Assembly: GCF_017349315.1 (NCBI RefSeq)
Contig: NZ_JAFMPP010000001.1
Coordinates: forward strand, 124,001 to 188,000
Length of the DNA stretch: 64,000 nt
Reading direction: 5' to 3'
Source of the DNA: Jiella flava
Lineage (GTDB): Bacteria; Pseudomonadota; Alphaproteobacteria; Rhizobiales; Rhizobiaceae
Under the pieces are notes generated by a model, which saw nothing but the letters and a program-made list of their open reading frames with translations, did not search any database and had not been told where the DNA came from. This document shows positions 30,227-38,470 of this stretch, in pieces (positions within the stretch are counted from its first letter, which is position 1; the number at the start of each line of letters is the position of its first letter). The position numbers and the translations under genes were made by a program.

Positions 30227-31311
30227 GACGGCAACCCTCCGGAGAGCGACACCGTCTGGCCCTCTTTGAGGCTATGGATTCCGGCCGTCACGATGACGGC
30301 GCCGGGCTTGAGTCCGGACAACAGGATGATCTGACCGCCGACTGCGGTCTCGATCTCGATCGCTTGGCGACGAACCGTCTTCGCCTTCGTATCGACGACC
30401 CAGACCAGGGTCTTGTCGCCGTCCTTCAGGATCGCCTCGGGTGGCAGCAGCATGATCGGCTTCTTGGCCTTTTCGGCCGGAACCGCCTCGATGATCGAGC
30501 CGATGCGCAAAGCCGTCGGTGGTTTGTCGAGCATGATGCGCACCCGCTGGGTGCGAGTCAGCGCGTCGGCCTGCGGCGCGATCTCGCGCACCTTGCCCAT
30601 CACCTTGATCGACGGATCGATCTGCAGCACGGTTTCGAAGGGCGTGCCGATGGCGATGCCCGCCATCTGATCGCTCGGAACATCGATCACCGCCTCGAGC
30701 TGATCGGTCCGGGCGAGCGTCATCACCTGTTCGCCGGCCGAGACAACCTGACCGATATCGGCCTGCCGGGCGGTGATCACGCCACCATAGGGCGCCGCCA
30801 AAATCGCATAGGACAAAGCATTCTGCGCCTTGGCGAGCTGGGCCTTGGCGTTGACGAGCTGGGCCTCGGCGGCCGCCAGGCTTTGCCGGGAATCATCGAG
30901 CTGAGATTGCGACACGGTCTTTTCGGAAAACAGCGTTTTCGTGCGGTCCGCCGCGGCTCGGGCATTGCGATCCTGGATCTCGGCGCTGTCGAGCTGCGCC
31001 TTGGCCGAGCGCATGTCGGCATCGAGCGACTGGGCGTCGATGGTGGCGAGCGGCTCGCCCTTTTTGACGCTGTCGCCGACATCCACCTGGCGCGACACCA
31101 TACGCCCGAGAGTCCGGAAGGCGAGCTTGGTCTCAAAGCGCGGCTCGACGGTACCGCTATAGCCGAGAACCTGCGGATCGATCGTCGTCAGCGTCGTGGT
31201 CAGCACCGGCCGCGGCGGCAGCGGCGGCTCCTTGTCGCCCGATTCGCGGCAGCCGGCGATGAGCGCCGCCGCGAGCATCGCGGCAAGAATCGTCGAAAGT
31301 CGCGCCATCAT
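30223..31311 (-). CDS. RND efflux periplasmic adaptor (second of a pair)
   Basis: The 362-aa membrane-fusion lipoprotein. The signal sequence ends in a lipobox LIAGC with Cys21 as the acylation site. After it come the half-lipoyl domain (FRTLGRMVSRQVDVGDSVKKGEPLA), a coiled-coil hairpin rich in Ala/Gln/Lys (about 95-165), the second half-lipoyl (ILAAPYGGVITARQADIGQVV) and beta-barrel domains. The start overlaps the stop of the first adaptor (ATGA). Paralogous to the preceding gene, consistent with a hetero-adaptor. Confidence 0.88.
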   Translation of the reverse strand: MMARLSTILAAMLAAALIAGCRESGDKEPPLPPRPVLTTTLTTIDPQVLGYSGTVEPRFETKLAFRTLGRMVSRQVDVGDSVKKGEPLATIDAQSLDADMRSAKAQLDSAEIQDRNARAAADRTKTLFSEKTVSQSQLDDSRQSLAAAEAQLVNAKAQLAKAQNALSYAILAAPYGGVITARQADIGQVVSAGEQVMTLARTDQLEAVIDVPSDQMAGIAIGTPFETVLQIDPSIKVMGKVREIAPQADALTRTQRVRIMLDKPPTALRIGSIIEAVPAEKAKKPIMLLPPEAILKDGDKTLVWVVDTKAKTVRRQAIEIETAVGGQIILLSGLKPGAVIVTAGIHSLKEGQTVSLSGGLPS

Positions 31312-32435
31312 TGCGCGTTCTCCTTGGCCGCGACGAGCTGCAGCTTTTCTCCCGGCAGCACCAGCTGCGAGCCGGCCGTGATCACCCGGTCGCCGGGCTT
31401 GAGACCTTCCGCGACATAGATCTCGTCGGTCTGATAGGCGGCAATCTTGATCGGCGTCAGCACCGCCTCGTCCTGGGCATTGATCACCCAGACCGCCGGC
31501 TTGCCGGCTTTGACCATCAAGCTCTTCCACGGCAGCGCGATCGCCCGCTCCGCCGCTTCACTGGCGTCATGCCCGACGACCGGCGAGCCGAGCGTCATTT
31601 TGTCTGGCGGGTTGTCGAGGCCGACCTTCACCTGAACGGTGCCCGTGTCGCTGTTGATAAGCGGCGAGACTTCGCGAATGTGGCCGACGGCTTGAACCGA
31701 CGGATCGCTCACCATCGAAACCTTGATCGCCTTCGGCTTGCGGCCGGAGAGGAGCAACTGCTCCTGGATCTGGAAGACCGCGTCGAGCGCGCCGCTCTTG
31801 GCGAAACCGAAGGCCGCCTGGGCGGCATTCACCACCTGGCCGGGATCGATGCTGCGGCTGGTGATCACCCCCTTGGCGTCCGCCGTCAGCGTGGTGTTCT
31901 TCAAATTGGTCTCGGCGGTCGACAGATCTGCCTTGGACGAGTCGAGCGCGCTCTGGGCGCTGGCGAGCGTCTGCTCGGCGCTGTCATAGTCGGAACGGGT
32001 GGTGAACCCTTGCGCCAAAAGTGTCTTCTGCCGCTCGAACGCCGCCGAAGCCTTGGCAAGCTGCGCCGCATTCGAGCCAACCTTAGCCTTGGCCGCATCG
32101 ACATCGGCCTGCTGCTGGGTCGGATCGAGCGTGGCCAGGACGGTGCCCGGCTCGACATGGCTGCCGACATCGACATGGACCTCGGTCACGCGTCCACCGG
32201 TCTCGAAGGAATAGGTGGCGGTGTCGCGCGCGACGATTGATCCCGTCAACGCGATCGCGCGGGTGAAAGCTGTCGGCTCTGCCGTAACGTAGGCGACCGG
32301 CAAGCGCTCGGCCTTGGGCGTGTCTTCCGTCCCGCATCCGACAAGCAGCGCCGCCATCATCAAGACGACCGGCAACGCCGCCATTCGGGAAGCCCCCCTC
32401 CGGTTGTCGATGGCCATCGATCGCACGGTCCGCAT
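31308..32435 (-). CDS. RND efflux periplasmic adaptor (first of a pair)
   Basis: Up to 375 aa with the same plan as the second adaptor: lipobox LLVGC (Cys34), half-lipoyl FETGGRVTEVHVDVGSHVEPGTVLA, a coiled-coil hairpin, TADAKGVITSRSIDPGQVV and barrel domains. ATG at 32435 is used; ATG at 32417 is equally possible because neither has a strong ribosome-binding site. The first gene of the efflux operon, transcribed divergently from the MarR gene with only 57 bp between, so one operator can control both. Confidence 0.85.
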   Translation of the reverse strand: MRTVRSMAIDNRRGASRMAALPVVLMMAALLVGCGTEDTPKAERLPVAYVTAEPTAFTRAIALTGSIVARDTATYSFETGGRVTEVHVDVGSHVEPGTVLATLDPTQQQADVDAAKAKVGSNAAQLAKASAAFERQKTLLAQGFTTRSDYDSAEQTLASAQSALDSSKADLSTAETNLKNTTLTADAKGVITSRSIDPGQVVNAAQAAFGFAKSGALDAVFQIQEQLLLSGRKPKAIKVSMVSDPSVQAVGHIREVSPLINSDTGTVQVKVGLDNPPDKMTLGSPVVGHDASEAAERAIALPWKSLMVKAGKPAVWVINAQDEAVLTPIKIAAYQTDEIYVAEGLKPGDRVITAGSQLVLPGEKLQLVAAKENAQ

Positions 32436-32440
32436 TGCTT

Positions 32441-32463
32441 GATTATCGAGTTGCTTTATAATC
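32441..32463. promoter_or_regulatory. Candidate MarR operator in the divergent efflux promoter
   Basis: An inverted repeat GATTAT (32441-32446) and ATAATC (32458-32463) with 11 bp between, in the only AT-rich part of the 57-bp divergent region. The position fits repression of both transcripts. Confidence 0.5.
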
Positions 32464-32492
32464 GAGATATATGCGCATGAAAAGGAGCGTCA

Positions 32493-32960
32493 ATGCCCCC
32501 TACGTCAGATGGCCGGACCGGCAGCGCGCAAGATGCTGAACACGGCTACGCCGCCTTTTCCCGGATGTTCAAACGTGTCGTCCAGGAGGCGCTGAATTTC
32601 GATCGCGACCTTGCAAGCGAATACGGCCTCGCGCTGACCGATCTGATGTGCCTCATCTTCTTGGAGGCGAGCACCGAGCCGGTCAGCGCCAAGATGCTGG
32701 CCGAACATGTCACTTTATCAACAGGCGCGACGACGGCACTGATCGATCGGCTCGAGCGCGAAGGCTTCATCGAACGTCGGCCCAATCCCAACGATCGGCG
32801 CGGCGTCATCATCGCCCTGGTGCCGGAGCGCGCCGGCCGGGTCCTTGACGATCAGCGCGCGCTCAGCCTGCGCCTGCGTGCAGCCTATGACGAACTGTCG
32901 GTGCAGGACGTCGACGGCATGATGCGCTTTATGCACAGGCTGCTCGAAGGCAACGAATAA
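32493..32960 (+). CDS. MarR-family transcriptional regulator
   Basis: The 155-aa winged-helix regulator. SAKMLAEHVTLSTGATTALIDRLEREGFIERRPNPNDRRGVIIAL (given here as its span, about residues 65-110) contains the recognition helix and the wing with the conserved DRR. AAGGAG stands five bases before the ATG. Divergent from the efflux operon and therefore its probable repressor, released by a substrate of the pump. Confidence 0.88.
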   Translation: MPPTSDGRTGSAQDAEHGYAAFSRMFKRVVQEALNFDRDLASEYGLALTDLMCLIFLEASTEPVSAKMLAEHVTLSTGATTALIDRLEREGFIERRPNPNDRRGVIIALVPERAGRVLDDQRALSLRLRAAYDELSVQDVDGMMRFMHRLLEGNE

Positions 32961-33024
32961 AGGCGACAAGGCCGCAGGATCGCGATCCAGATCAGTCCGG
33001 TGAGCGGCGCGGCATTCGCGGCCG

Positions 33025-33789
33025 TCAGATCGATCCGGCTTCGACCATATAATTGTTGGCGGTACACATTGCCGCGTCGTCGGAGGCGAGGAACAGCACC
33101 ATCCGAGCCACATAGACCGGCGCGATCAAATCTTTCAGGCACTGGCGGTCGCGATGCTTCTCGATCGCCGCCTCGGTGACCCACAGCTCTTTCTGCCGCT
33201 CGGTCATGATCCAACCGGGCACCACGGTGTTCACCCGGATCCGATGCGGCCCGAGATCGCGGGCAAAGGAGCGGGTCATACCATGCACCGCGGCTTTCGC
33301 CGTGGTGTAGACCGGCATGTTGCCGCCGGCCTCCCACCAGGAATTGGAGCCCATATTGATAATCGCGCCACCCCCGGCGGCGATCATCCCCGGCGCCACG
33401 GCCTTGATGGCAAAGAACATGTGCTTGAGATTGGTGGCGATCCGCTCGTCATAATAGTCCGGCGTCACGCTCTCCCAGCCATGGCGGTCATCGCGCGCGG
33501 CATTGTTGACGAGCACTGTCGCCGCGCCGTTGCGCTCGGCGAGCGCCGCGAGAGCGGTCTCGGTCGCGGTGATGTCGCGCAGATCGCAGCGCTCGAAAGC
33601 GACCTGCGCGCCCTGGCCCGTCAACGTATCGGATAACGCCGTCGCGGTCTCTGCGTCGAAGTCGAGAAAGCCGACTTTGGCCCCCTGCGCCGCGAAGGCC
33701 CGCACCATTTCGGCGCCGATGCCCGAGGCGCCGCCGGTCACGACGACGCTCCGACCGGATAGGCTCGGATAGGTGGCGAAGTTCGGCAT
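33025..33789 (-). CDS. Short-chain dehydrogenase resembling NAD-dependent D-xylose 1-dehydrogenase
   Basis: The 254-aa classical SDR with cofactor loop TGGASGIG (about residues 18-25), the NNAA motif in VLVNNAARDDRHGWESVT, catalytic Ser in MGSNSWW and the Tyr/Lys pair in YTTAKAAVHG. The NDDRH-like stretch, NLKHMFFAIKAVAPGM, RQCLKDLIAPVYVARMVLFLASDDAAMCT and the VEAG ending are very close to Caulobacter XylB, so an aldose 1-dehydrogenase role is likely; the exact sugar is open. MPNFATYPSL is the start; a longer frame upstream is not supported. Confidence 0.82.
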   Translation of the reverse strand: MPNFATYPSLSGRSVVVTGGASGIGAEMVRAFAAQGAKVGFLDFDAETATALSDTLTGQGAQVAFERCDLRDITATETALAALAERNGAATVLVNNAARDDRHGWESVTPDYYDERIATNLKHMFFAIKAVAPGMIAAGGGAIINMGSNSWWEAGGNMPVYTTAKAAVHGMTRSFARDLGPHRIRVNTVVPGWIMTERQKELWVTEAAIEKHRDRQCLKDLIAPVYVARMVLFLASDDAAMCTANNYMVEAGSI

Positions 33790-33845
33790 GGGCACATCTC
33801 CGTCGCTGGCGTTCCACGCTTGTTTGCGACGGGGCGTGATTTCGG

Positions 33846-34337
33846 TCAACCGTGCTGGGCCGCGGCGGTCAACGCTCCTGGATTGCGCCGCCAGACCGCA
33901 AAGTTGAGGCAAGCGGCGGTTGTCACCCAGAGAAGATAGGGAAGCAGCAGCAAGCCGGCGGCCGCATCGATCGGATAAAACAGCAGCGCGTTCATCGCGA
34001 CGGCGATCCACAGGGCCAAGACGTCGACAAAGGCGAGGCCCGGCCGCTTCATCCCGAAAAAGATTCCGGACCAGGCCGCGTTCAGACAGAGCTGCACGGC
34101 ATAGGCGGCAAAGGGCAGCGCAACGAGGCCGGCCGTTTCATAGACCCGCCATCCGGTGACCGCGATCATCACGTAGAGCGCCGACCAAACGACGGGAAAC
34201 ACCCAGTTCGGCGGCGTCCAACCCGGCTTGTCGAGGCTCTTGTACCAAGCGCCCGGTTTAAACACGGCGCCGCTCGAAGCGACCATAAGGACCAGCGCCA
34301 GAAAAACGATGAAGCTGACGACCGATGACATGTCCAT
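33846..34337 (-). CDS. tspO: TspO/MBR-family membrane protein
   Basis: The 163-aa protein with five hydrophobic helices and the family signature YKSLDKPGWTPPNWVFPVVW near residues 32-51, followed by NAAWSGIFFGMKRPGLA. TspO proteins bind tetrapyrroles and cholesterol-like ligands and modulate porphyrin or stress responses; in photosynthetic relatives they act on pigment genes. The ATG at 34337 has GGAG 9 nt upstream and gives the usual length; earlier ATGs at 34376 and 34352 are less likely. Confidence 0.9.
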   Translation of the reverse strand: MDMSSVVSFIVFLALVLMVASSGAVFKPGAWYKSLDKPGWTPPNWVFPVVWSALYVMIAVTGWRVYETAGLVALPFAAYAVQLCLNAAWSGIFFGMKRPGLAFVDVLALWIAVAMNALLFYPIDAAAGLLLLPYLLWVTTAACLNFAVWRRNPGALTAAAQHG

Positions 34338-34413
34338 GTTCGAAATCTCCATTGCCGGAACGGCGGTTTCGACCAATGATAGGCCGATCCGTCGTCCAGC
34401 AGGTCACCAATCC

Positions 34414-34911
34414 ATGCGCAACGTCTTGCCAATCCTACCCCTCATCGCCTGTCTTGCCCATCCCGCCCTGGCGGCCAATGCGAAACCTCGATCGGACGTC
34501 CAGGATCTGAAGGCTTGCATGATCAAAGCCAAGGCCGATCCGCGCGGCTGTATCGAAAGCATCGTCAATCCTTGCGTCAAAGCGCTCAGCAACGACAGCG
34601 AGGATGGCGTCAATGGCTGTTACGACCGCGAGGCGGCGGCCTGGGACGACATCCTCAACACCACGTATAAGAGCGAGCTGGCCGACGCGGAAAGCTTCGA
34701 CAAGGATGCCAAAGCCAACGGCGGCGAGCCGGGCGCGGCGATCAGCCTGAAACAAGCCCAGCGCGCCTGGATCGCCTTTCGCGACGCCGAGTGCAGTCGC
34801 CTTTACGCCCGCAACATGGACGGCACGATCCGCTTCACCGTCGCCGCCGCCTGCCAGAATCGCCTGACCGCCGAGCGGGCGATCGAACTCAGCCAGTCTG
34901 ACGCGCCATAG
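34414..34911 (+). CDS. Secreted LprI-like protein (DUF1311)
   Basis: The 165-aa product has a signal peptide (MRNVLPILPLIACLAHPALA) and four or more cysteines in the mature part (CMIK, GCIES, PCVKA, GCYDRE), then AISLKQAQRAWIAFRDAECSRLY, the DUF1311 core. This family includes the lysozyme inhibitor LprI. It probably folds in the periplasm with disulfides. Divergent from tspO. Confidence 0.8.
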   Translation: MRNVLPILPLIACLAHPALAANAKPRSDVQDLKACMIKAKADPRGCIESIVNPCVKALSNDSEDGVNGCYDREAAAWDDILNTTYKSELADAESFDKDAKANGGEPGAAISLKQAQRAWIAFRDAECSRLYARNMDGTIRFTVAAACQNRLTAERAIELSQSDAP

Positions 34912-34940
34912 GCGCTAGAGAGAGAGCCGCGTCGCCTCGA

Positions 34941-35447
34941 TCAGGCAAAAAGCGGGCTCAGCCAGACATAGACGCCGAGCGCCACCAGCGCGACGATCGG
35001 GATCGCCATCTGCACGCTGCGCAGCGAGGCGAAGAACAACGGCGCCTCGCCGCGCTTGGCGGCGATCGGATCGAGGATCGCCAGACTGAGAAAGCCGAGA
35101 ATCGCCAGCGTTGTGGCGGTCAAGGTATAGGCCCAGACAGTTTCGACGATCGTGGCGAAGCCGAGGCCATAGAGCCAGAGCATCGTGCCGCCTTGCGCGA
35201 TCGTCGTCCCACCCGGATGGCGAAAGCTGACAGCATGCCGCACCCCGGCGAGAAAGGCGAGGATCGCCGCGCTCCACAGAAGCGTCATGCTGACGGTGAT
35301 ATAGGATTGGGCCGGATCGCCGATCCATAGAAAGGCCGAGCCCGCAGCGATCGGAACCACCGCGGCGAATGTCAAGAGAGGGCCAAGCGGTGGCGGGGCG
35401 GTGTTCTCGCCCGAGGTCATGGTGCGGCTGTCATCCGGGTTGACCAT
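34941..35447 (-). CDS. DUF3429 membrane protein
   Basis: The 168-aa product has about five hydrophobic segments (from residue 22) and the typical GSAFLWIGDPAQSYITVSMTL-like opening, where the first two helices flank a short periplasmic turn. The function of DUF3429 is unknown. Convergent with the LprI-like gene. Either ATG 35447 or ATG 35420 could be the start. Confidence 0.75.
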   Translation of the reverse strand: MVNPDDSRTMTSGENTAPPPLGPLLTFAAVVPIAAGSAFLWIGDPAQSYITVSMTLLWSAAILAFLAGVRHAVSFRHPGGTTIAQGGTMLWLYGLGFATIVETVWAYTLTATTLAILGFLSLAILDPIAAKRGEAPLFFASLRSVQMAIPIVALVALGVYVWLSPLFA

Positions 35448-35552
35448 TCTCGGCCCTCGTCACTGGCTGAAATGGGCGGCGCCTCGGCGGGCGTCCCTGA
35501 CAGGTTCGCCGCAACGCCGCACGTTGTTTCCCCGAGCGCGTCTTTCGTCCTT

Positions 35553-35583
35553 CCCGGGAATCGATTCCGATTTTCGGGCCGAT
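35553..35583 (+). repeat. Partial copy of the dispersed composite repeat
   Basis: The hairpin half only: arms 35553-35563 and 35568-35578 with loop ATTC and two mismatched pairs. The 25 nt at 35559-35583 are identical to 16368-16392 and to the reverse complement of 61038-61062. The long palindrome half is missing. Confidence 0.85.
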
Positions 35584-35642
35584 GCTGGCGCTGATCGCCG
35601 CGCGTGGCCCGGACAAAGCGGCGTCCCCGGCAAGACCAATCG

Positions 35643-37286
35643 TTAGCGTTTCACATAGGGCTCGATCAACGCTCGGGTCTGCCGTTCGCAGCGCTGCAGC
35701 GCCTCATAGGCCGTAAATTTTGCCGCATGAAACGCCGCGATCGGGCCTTCCGTCGGCCGGGTCACCGCGCCGATGCGGCACATGGCAAGGGCCGCGGCGC
35801 TGAGATCGTCATGGGCTCCGCGAGCGACCGCGCCGATCATGGCGCTGCCGAGCAGCACCGGTTCCGGCGTCTGCGGCAAGGTGACGGTGAGCCCGGTCGC
35901 ATCGGCCAGGATCTGACGCAGAAGCGCCGAGCGCGACGCCCCGCCCGAAGCGACGATCGTCCCAAGTTCCAGCCCTTTGGCCCGGTTCGCCTCGACGATC
36001 TGCCGGGTGCCGTAGCACAGGCCGCACAAGGCGGCGACGAACAGCCGGATCAGGCTCTCCTCGCTGGCAGCGAGCGTCATGCCGGAAATCGCCGCGCGGG
36101 CATGGGGATCGGCCTCGGGCGAGCGGTTGCCGAGAAATTCCGGGACGATGATCAGCTCGGCGCCGAGCAAGGCCGCAGCCTCCAACGAGCCAGCCATGGC
36201 GACAGCGCGTCGTTCCAGAAGATCGAGAACCGAGACGCCCTCATTGGCCGCATCGGCCTTTGCCGCGGCGAAAGCCGGATGCAGCGTGACGAGGTAATCC
36301 AGCGCCGCGCCATAGGCCGACTGGCCACCCTCAAGCAGCCAGGTGCCGGGAATCATCGCGCCGTAGTATGGCCCCCACACGCCATCGACGAAAACGGGTT
36401 CGCGGGTCAGCGTCATGGTGCAGGAGGAGGTGCCCATGATGAAGGCGAGTTCGCGGGTCGGGTCGACCGCCGCATGATCGCTGGTGGCCCCGCCGACGGT
36501 GCCGACGCCGCCGGCATGAGCATCGATCAGCGACGCGCCGACCGGCGTTCCGGCGACGAGGCCGAGATCATTCGCGGCGGCCTCGGTCAAGCCGGCACCA
36601 AGAGGCGTTGCCACATCGACCACCTGGGTGCCAATTCGGGCAAAGCCCTCGTCGGCCAATTCGCCGAGGCCGATGGTGCGAAAGTAATCGGCGTCGAAGC
36701 GCCGCTCATGGGCGAGATAGGTCCATTTGCAGGTCAGCGTGCAGGCCGAACGCGCCCGGCTGCCGGTCGCCCGGAATGACAGATAATCGGCGAGATCGAA
36801 GAAGTCGCCGGCCGCGTGGAAGGTCTGCGGCAAGTTTTCCTTCAGCCAGAGCAGCTTCGGCGTCTGCATCTCCGGCGAAATCCGGCCGCCGACATAGCGC
36901 AGCACCGCGTGGTTGGTGGCGTTGATGCAGGCGGTCTGTTCGAGGGCCCGATGGTCCATCCAGACGATGACGTTGCGCTCCTTCGCGCCCGAGGGGCTGA
37001 CGGTGAGCGGCCGCTCCGCCCGATCCAGCACCACCAGCGAACAGGTGGCGTCGAAGCCGAGCCCTTTGACGTCTTCGCCCGCCAACCCGGCCGCGGCGAG
37101 CGCCGCGCGCACGCTCTCGCAGATCGCCCGCCAGATATCGTCGGAGGATTGCTCGACGATATTGGGGTCTTCACGCCAGATCCGAATCTCGCGCCGTGCC
37201 GCCGCAAGCAGCCGCCCGCCCTTGTCGAACAGGCCGGCCCGCGCGCTGCCGGTTCCCACATCGACGCCGAGAAACGCCTCAGCCAT
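35643..37286 (-). CDS. FGGY-family pentulose kinase (D-ribulokinase-like)
   Basis: The 547-aa sugar kinase. The N-terminal half has FLGVDVGTGSARAGLFD (phosphate-binding), GLGFDATCSLVVLD and VWMDHRA; the C-terminal half has HAGGVGTVGG, LAFIMGTSSCTMTL and IVASGGASRSALLRQ. The length and the TCSLVV/MDHRA combination place it in the FGGY/YDR109C group that phosphorylates D-ribulose, rather than in XylB or AraB. With the polyol operon upstream it could take pentuloses produced from arabitol or ribitol. Repeats and an oppositely oriented gene separate it from that operon. Confidence 0.82.
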   Translation of the reverse strand: MAEAFLGVDVGTGSARAGLFDKGGRLLAAARREIRIWREDPNIVEQSSDDIWRAICESVRAALAAAGLAGEDVKGLGFDATCSLVVLDRAERPLTVSPSGAKERNVIVWMDHRALEQTACINATNHAVLRYVGGRISPEMQTPKLLWLKENLPQTFHAAGDFFDLADYLSFRATGSRARSACTLTCKWTYLAHERRFDADYFRTIGLGELADEGFARIGTQVVDVATPLGAGLTEAAANDLGLVAGTPVGASLIDAHAGGVGTVGGATSDHAAVDPTRELAFIMGTSSCTMTLTREPVFVDGVWGPYYGAMIPGTWLLEGGQSAYGAALDYLVTLHPAFAAAKADAANEGVSVLDLLERRAVAMAGSLEAAALLGAELIIVPEFLGNRSPEADPHARAAISGMTLAASEESLIRLFVAALCGLCYGTRQIVEANRAKGLELGTIVASGGASRSALLRQILADATGLTVTLPQTPEPVLLGSAMIGAVARGAHDDLSAAALAMCRIGAVTRPTEGPIAAFHAAKFTAYEALQRCERQTRALIEPYVKR

Positions 37287-37317
37287 CCCGCCTCCGCTCT
37301 TCGCTCCGGCAGCGACC

Positions 37318-37486
37318 TAGTGGATTGAATTTGACATTTGACTCCCAGTTCGGGTCGTCCGTTGAATCAAATGTCAAATTCGAAAAATCCACGAGGATCA
37401 TAACCTTGGCTAGTGGTCATTTCGATTCCGACATTGGCTGAGCGGTCACGACAACACGGTACCAAAAGTCGGAATCAAACCACTAG
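37318..37486. repeat. Two adjacent long imperfect inverted repeats
   Basis: The first has arms 37318-37341 (TAGTGGATTGAATTTGACAT...) and 37367-37392, sharing ATTTGACATTTGA and its complement and GTGGATT/AATCCAC. The second has arms 37410-37435 and 37464-37486, sharing CTAGTGGT/ACCACTAG and GATTCCGAC/GTCGGAATC. Both begin with TAGTGG, so they may be two versions of one element. They lie upstream of the FGGY kinase. Confidence 0.8.
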
Positions 37487-37836
37487 CCGGATTTTGGGGA
37501 AAATGGGAAGGGCGCGATGGATACACGACAGAGGACGGATCGTGCATCGGACCTGAGATAACACCTGCCCGCATCCTCGATGCCGGACAAGCGGCCGCTC
37601 GTCGCCATGCGCGCTCGACAAGCCGGACAAAATTGCGAGCGTCCGCACGGATGCTGACAAGAGGCTCGCCCTCTTCGCACCTCAGAACCGCATGTCTTTG
37701 ACAATTGATTCCGACGGTCTGGCCGAGGCAGGAGCGCTTGACCGGCGCCATATCGTGACAGACCGCCGAAGGCGGCGTAGGCTCACCGACCAGATTTCCC
37801 CACCGGTGCTCCCTGCCCCAGGAGAACCCGCCGACC
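37487..37836. other. Intergenic stretch, no gene seen
   Basis: 350 bp between the inverted repeats and the acetyltransferase. Open frames here have no ribosome-binding site, recognisable motif or consistent third-position GC. It may hold the acetyltransferase promoter. Confidence 0.5.
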
Positions 37837-38361
37837 ATGTTCTTCGAGGTCTTCACGACAGCCCGCCTGAAGCTGCGGCCCCTTATCCAACAGGACACAC
37901 GAGCGATCTTCGAGGGCTATGCGCGCGCCCCACAGATCATGCGTTACATGACCTGGCGGCCACACAACGCCATCGGCGAGACCGAGGCATTTGTGGCGCG
38001 GTCGATCGCGGCCGAGGCGGCGCGGACCTACGCCATTGTAGAGCATGATGCGCCAGACCTGTGCGGCGTCTTTACGCTGCGCCGGCCAGAGGCGCATCGG
38101 CTTGGCTTCGGCTATGTGCTCGCCAAGCCATTTTGGGGCCGCGGCTATATAAGCGAAGTGTTGACGACGGTGGCGGATTGGGCACTGCATCAGGACGGGA
38201 TCTGGCGGATCGCCGATATTTGCGATGTCGACAATCACGCCTCGGCCCGAGTGATGGAAAAGGCCGGCTTCCTGCGCGACGGCGTTCTCAGGCGGTATCG
38301 GGTCCGTCCGAACTTAAGCACCGAGCCCCGCGACTCCTACCTTTACGCCAGAACGCGTTGA
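37837..38361 (+). CDS. GNAT N-acetyltransferase, RimJ/RimL type
   Basis: The 174-aa product has TARLKLRPLIQQD at the N-terminus, the acetyl-CoA region FGYVLAKPFWGRGYISEVLTTVADWAL (given as span, about residues 90-116) and DVDNHASARVMEKAGFLRDGVLRRY, the standard RimJ/RimL ending. Such enzymes acetylate N-terminal or antibiotic amino groups. The substrate is unknown. Isolated on the plus strand between two minus-strand sugar loci. Confidence 0.85.
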   Translation: MFFEVFTTARLKLRPLIQQDTRAIFEGYARAPQIMRYMTWRPHNAIGETEAFVARSIAAEAARTYAIVEHDAPDLCGVFTLRRPEAHRLGFGYVLAKPFWGRGYISEVLTTVADWALHQDGIWRIADICDVDNHASARVMEKAGFLRDGVLRRYRVRPNLSTEPRDSYLYARTR

Positions 38362-38470
38362 GGCGGCGGATGCGGGCGGCGTCAGCGCCAATTCGCACGT
38401 GGTCAAGAAGAGCCTTGTTCTCGGCGGACATCGGCGCGCAGAGTGTCGGACGCCGCGCGCCGGCTCGCGC

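Noticed and set aside
37446-37898. 150-codon minus-strand frame next to the inverted repeats
   Set aside because: It runs through one arm of the repeat and the acetyltransferase start, has no ribosome-binding site and random composition.
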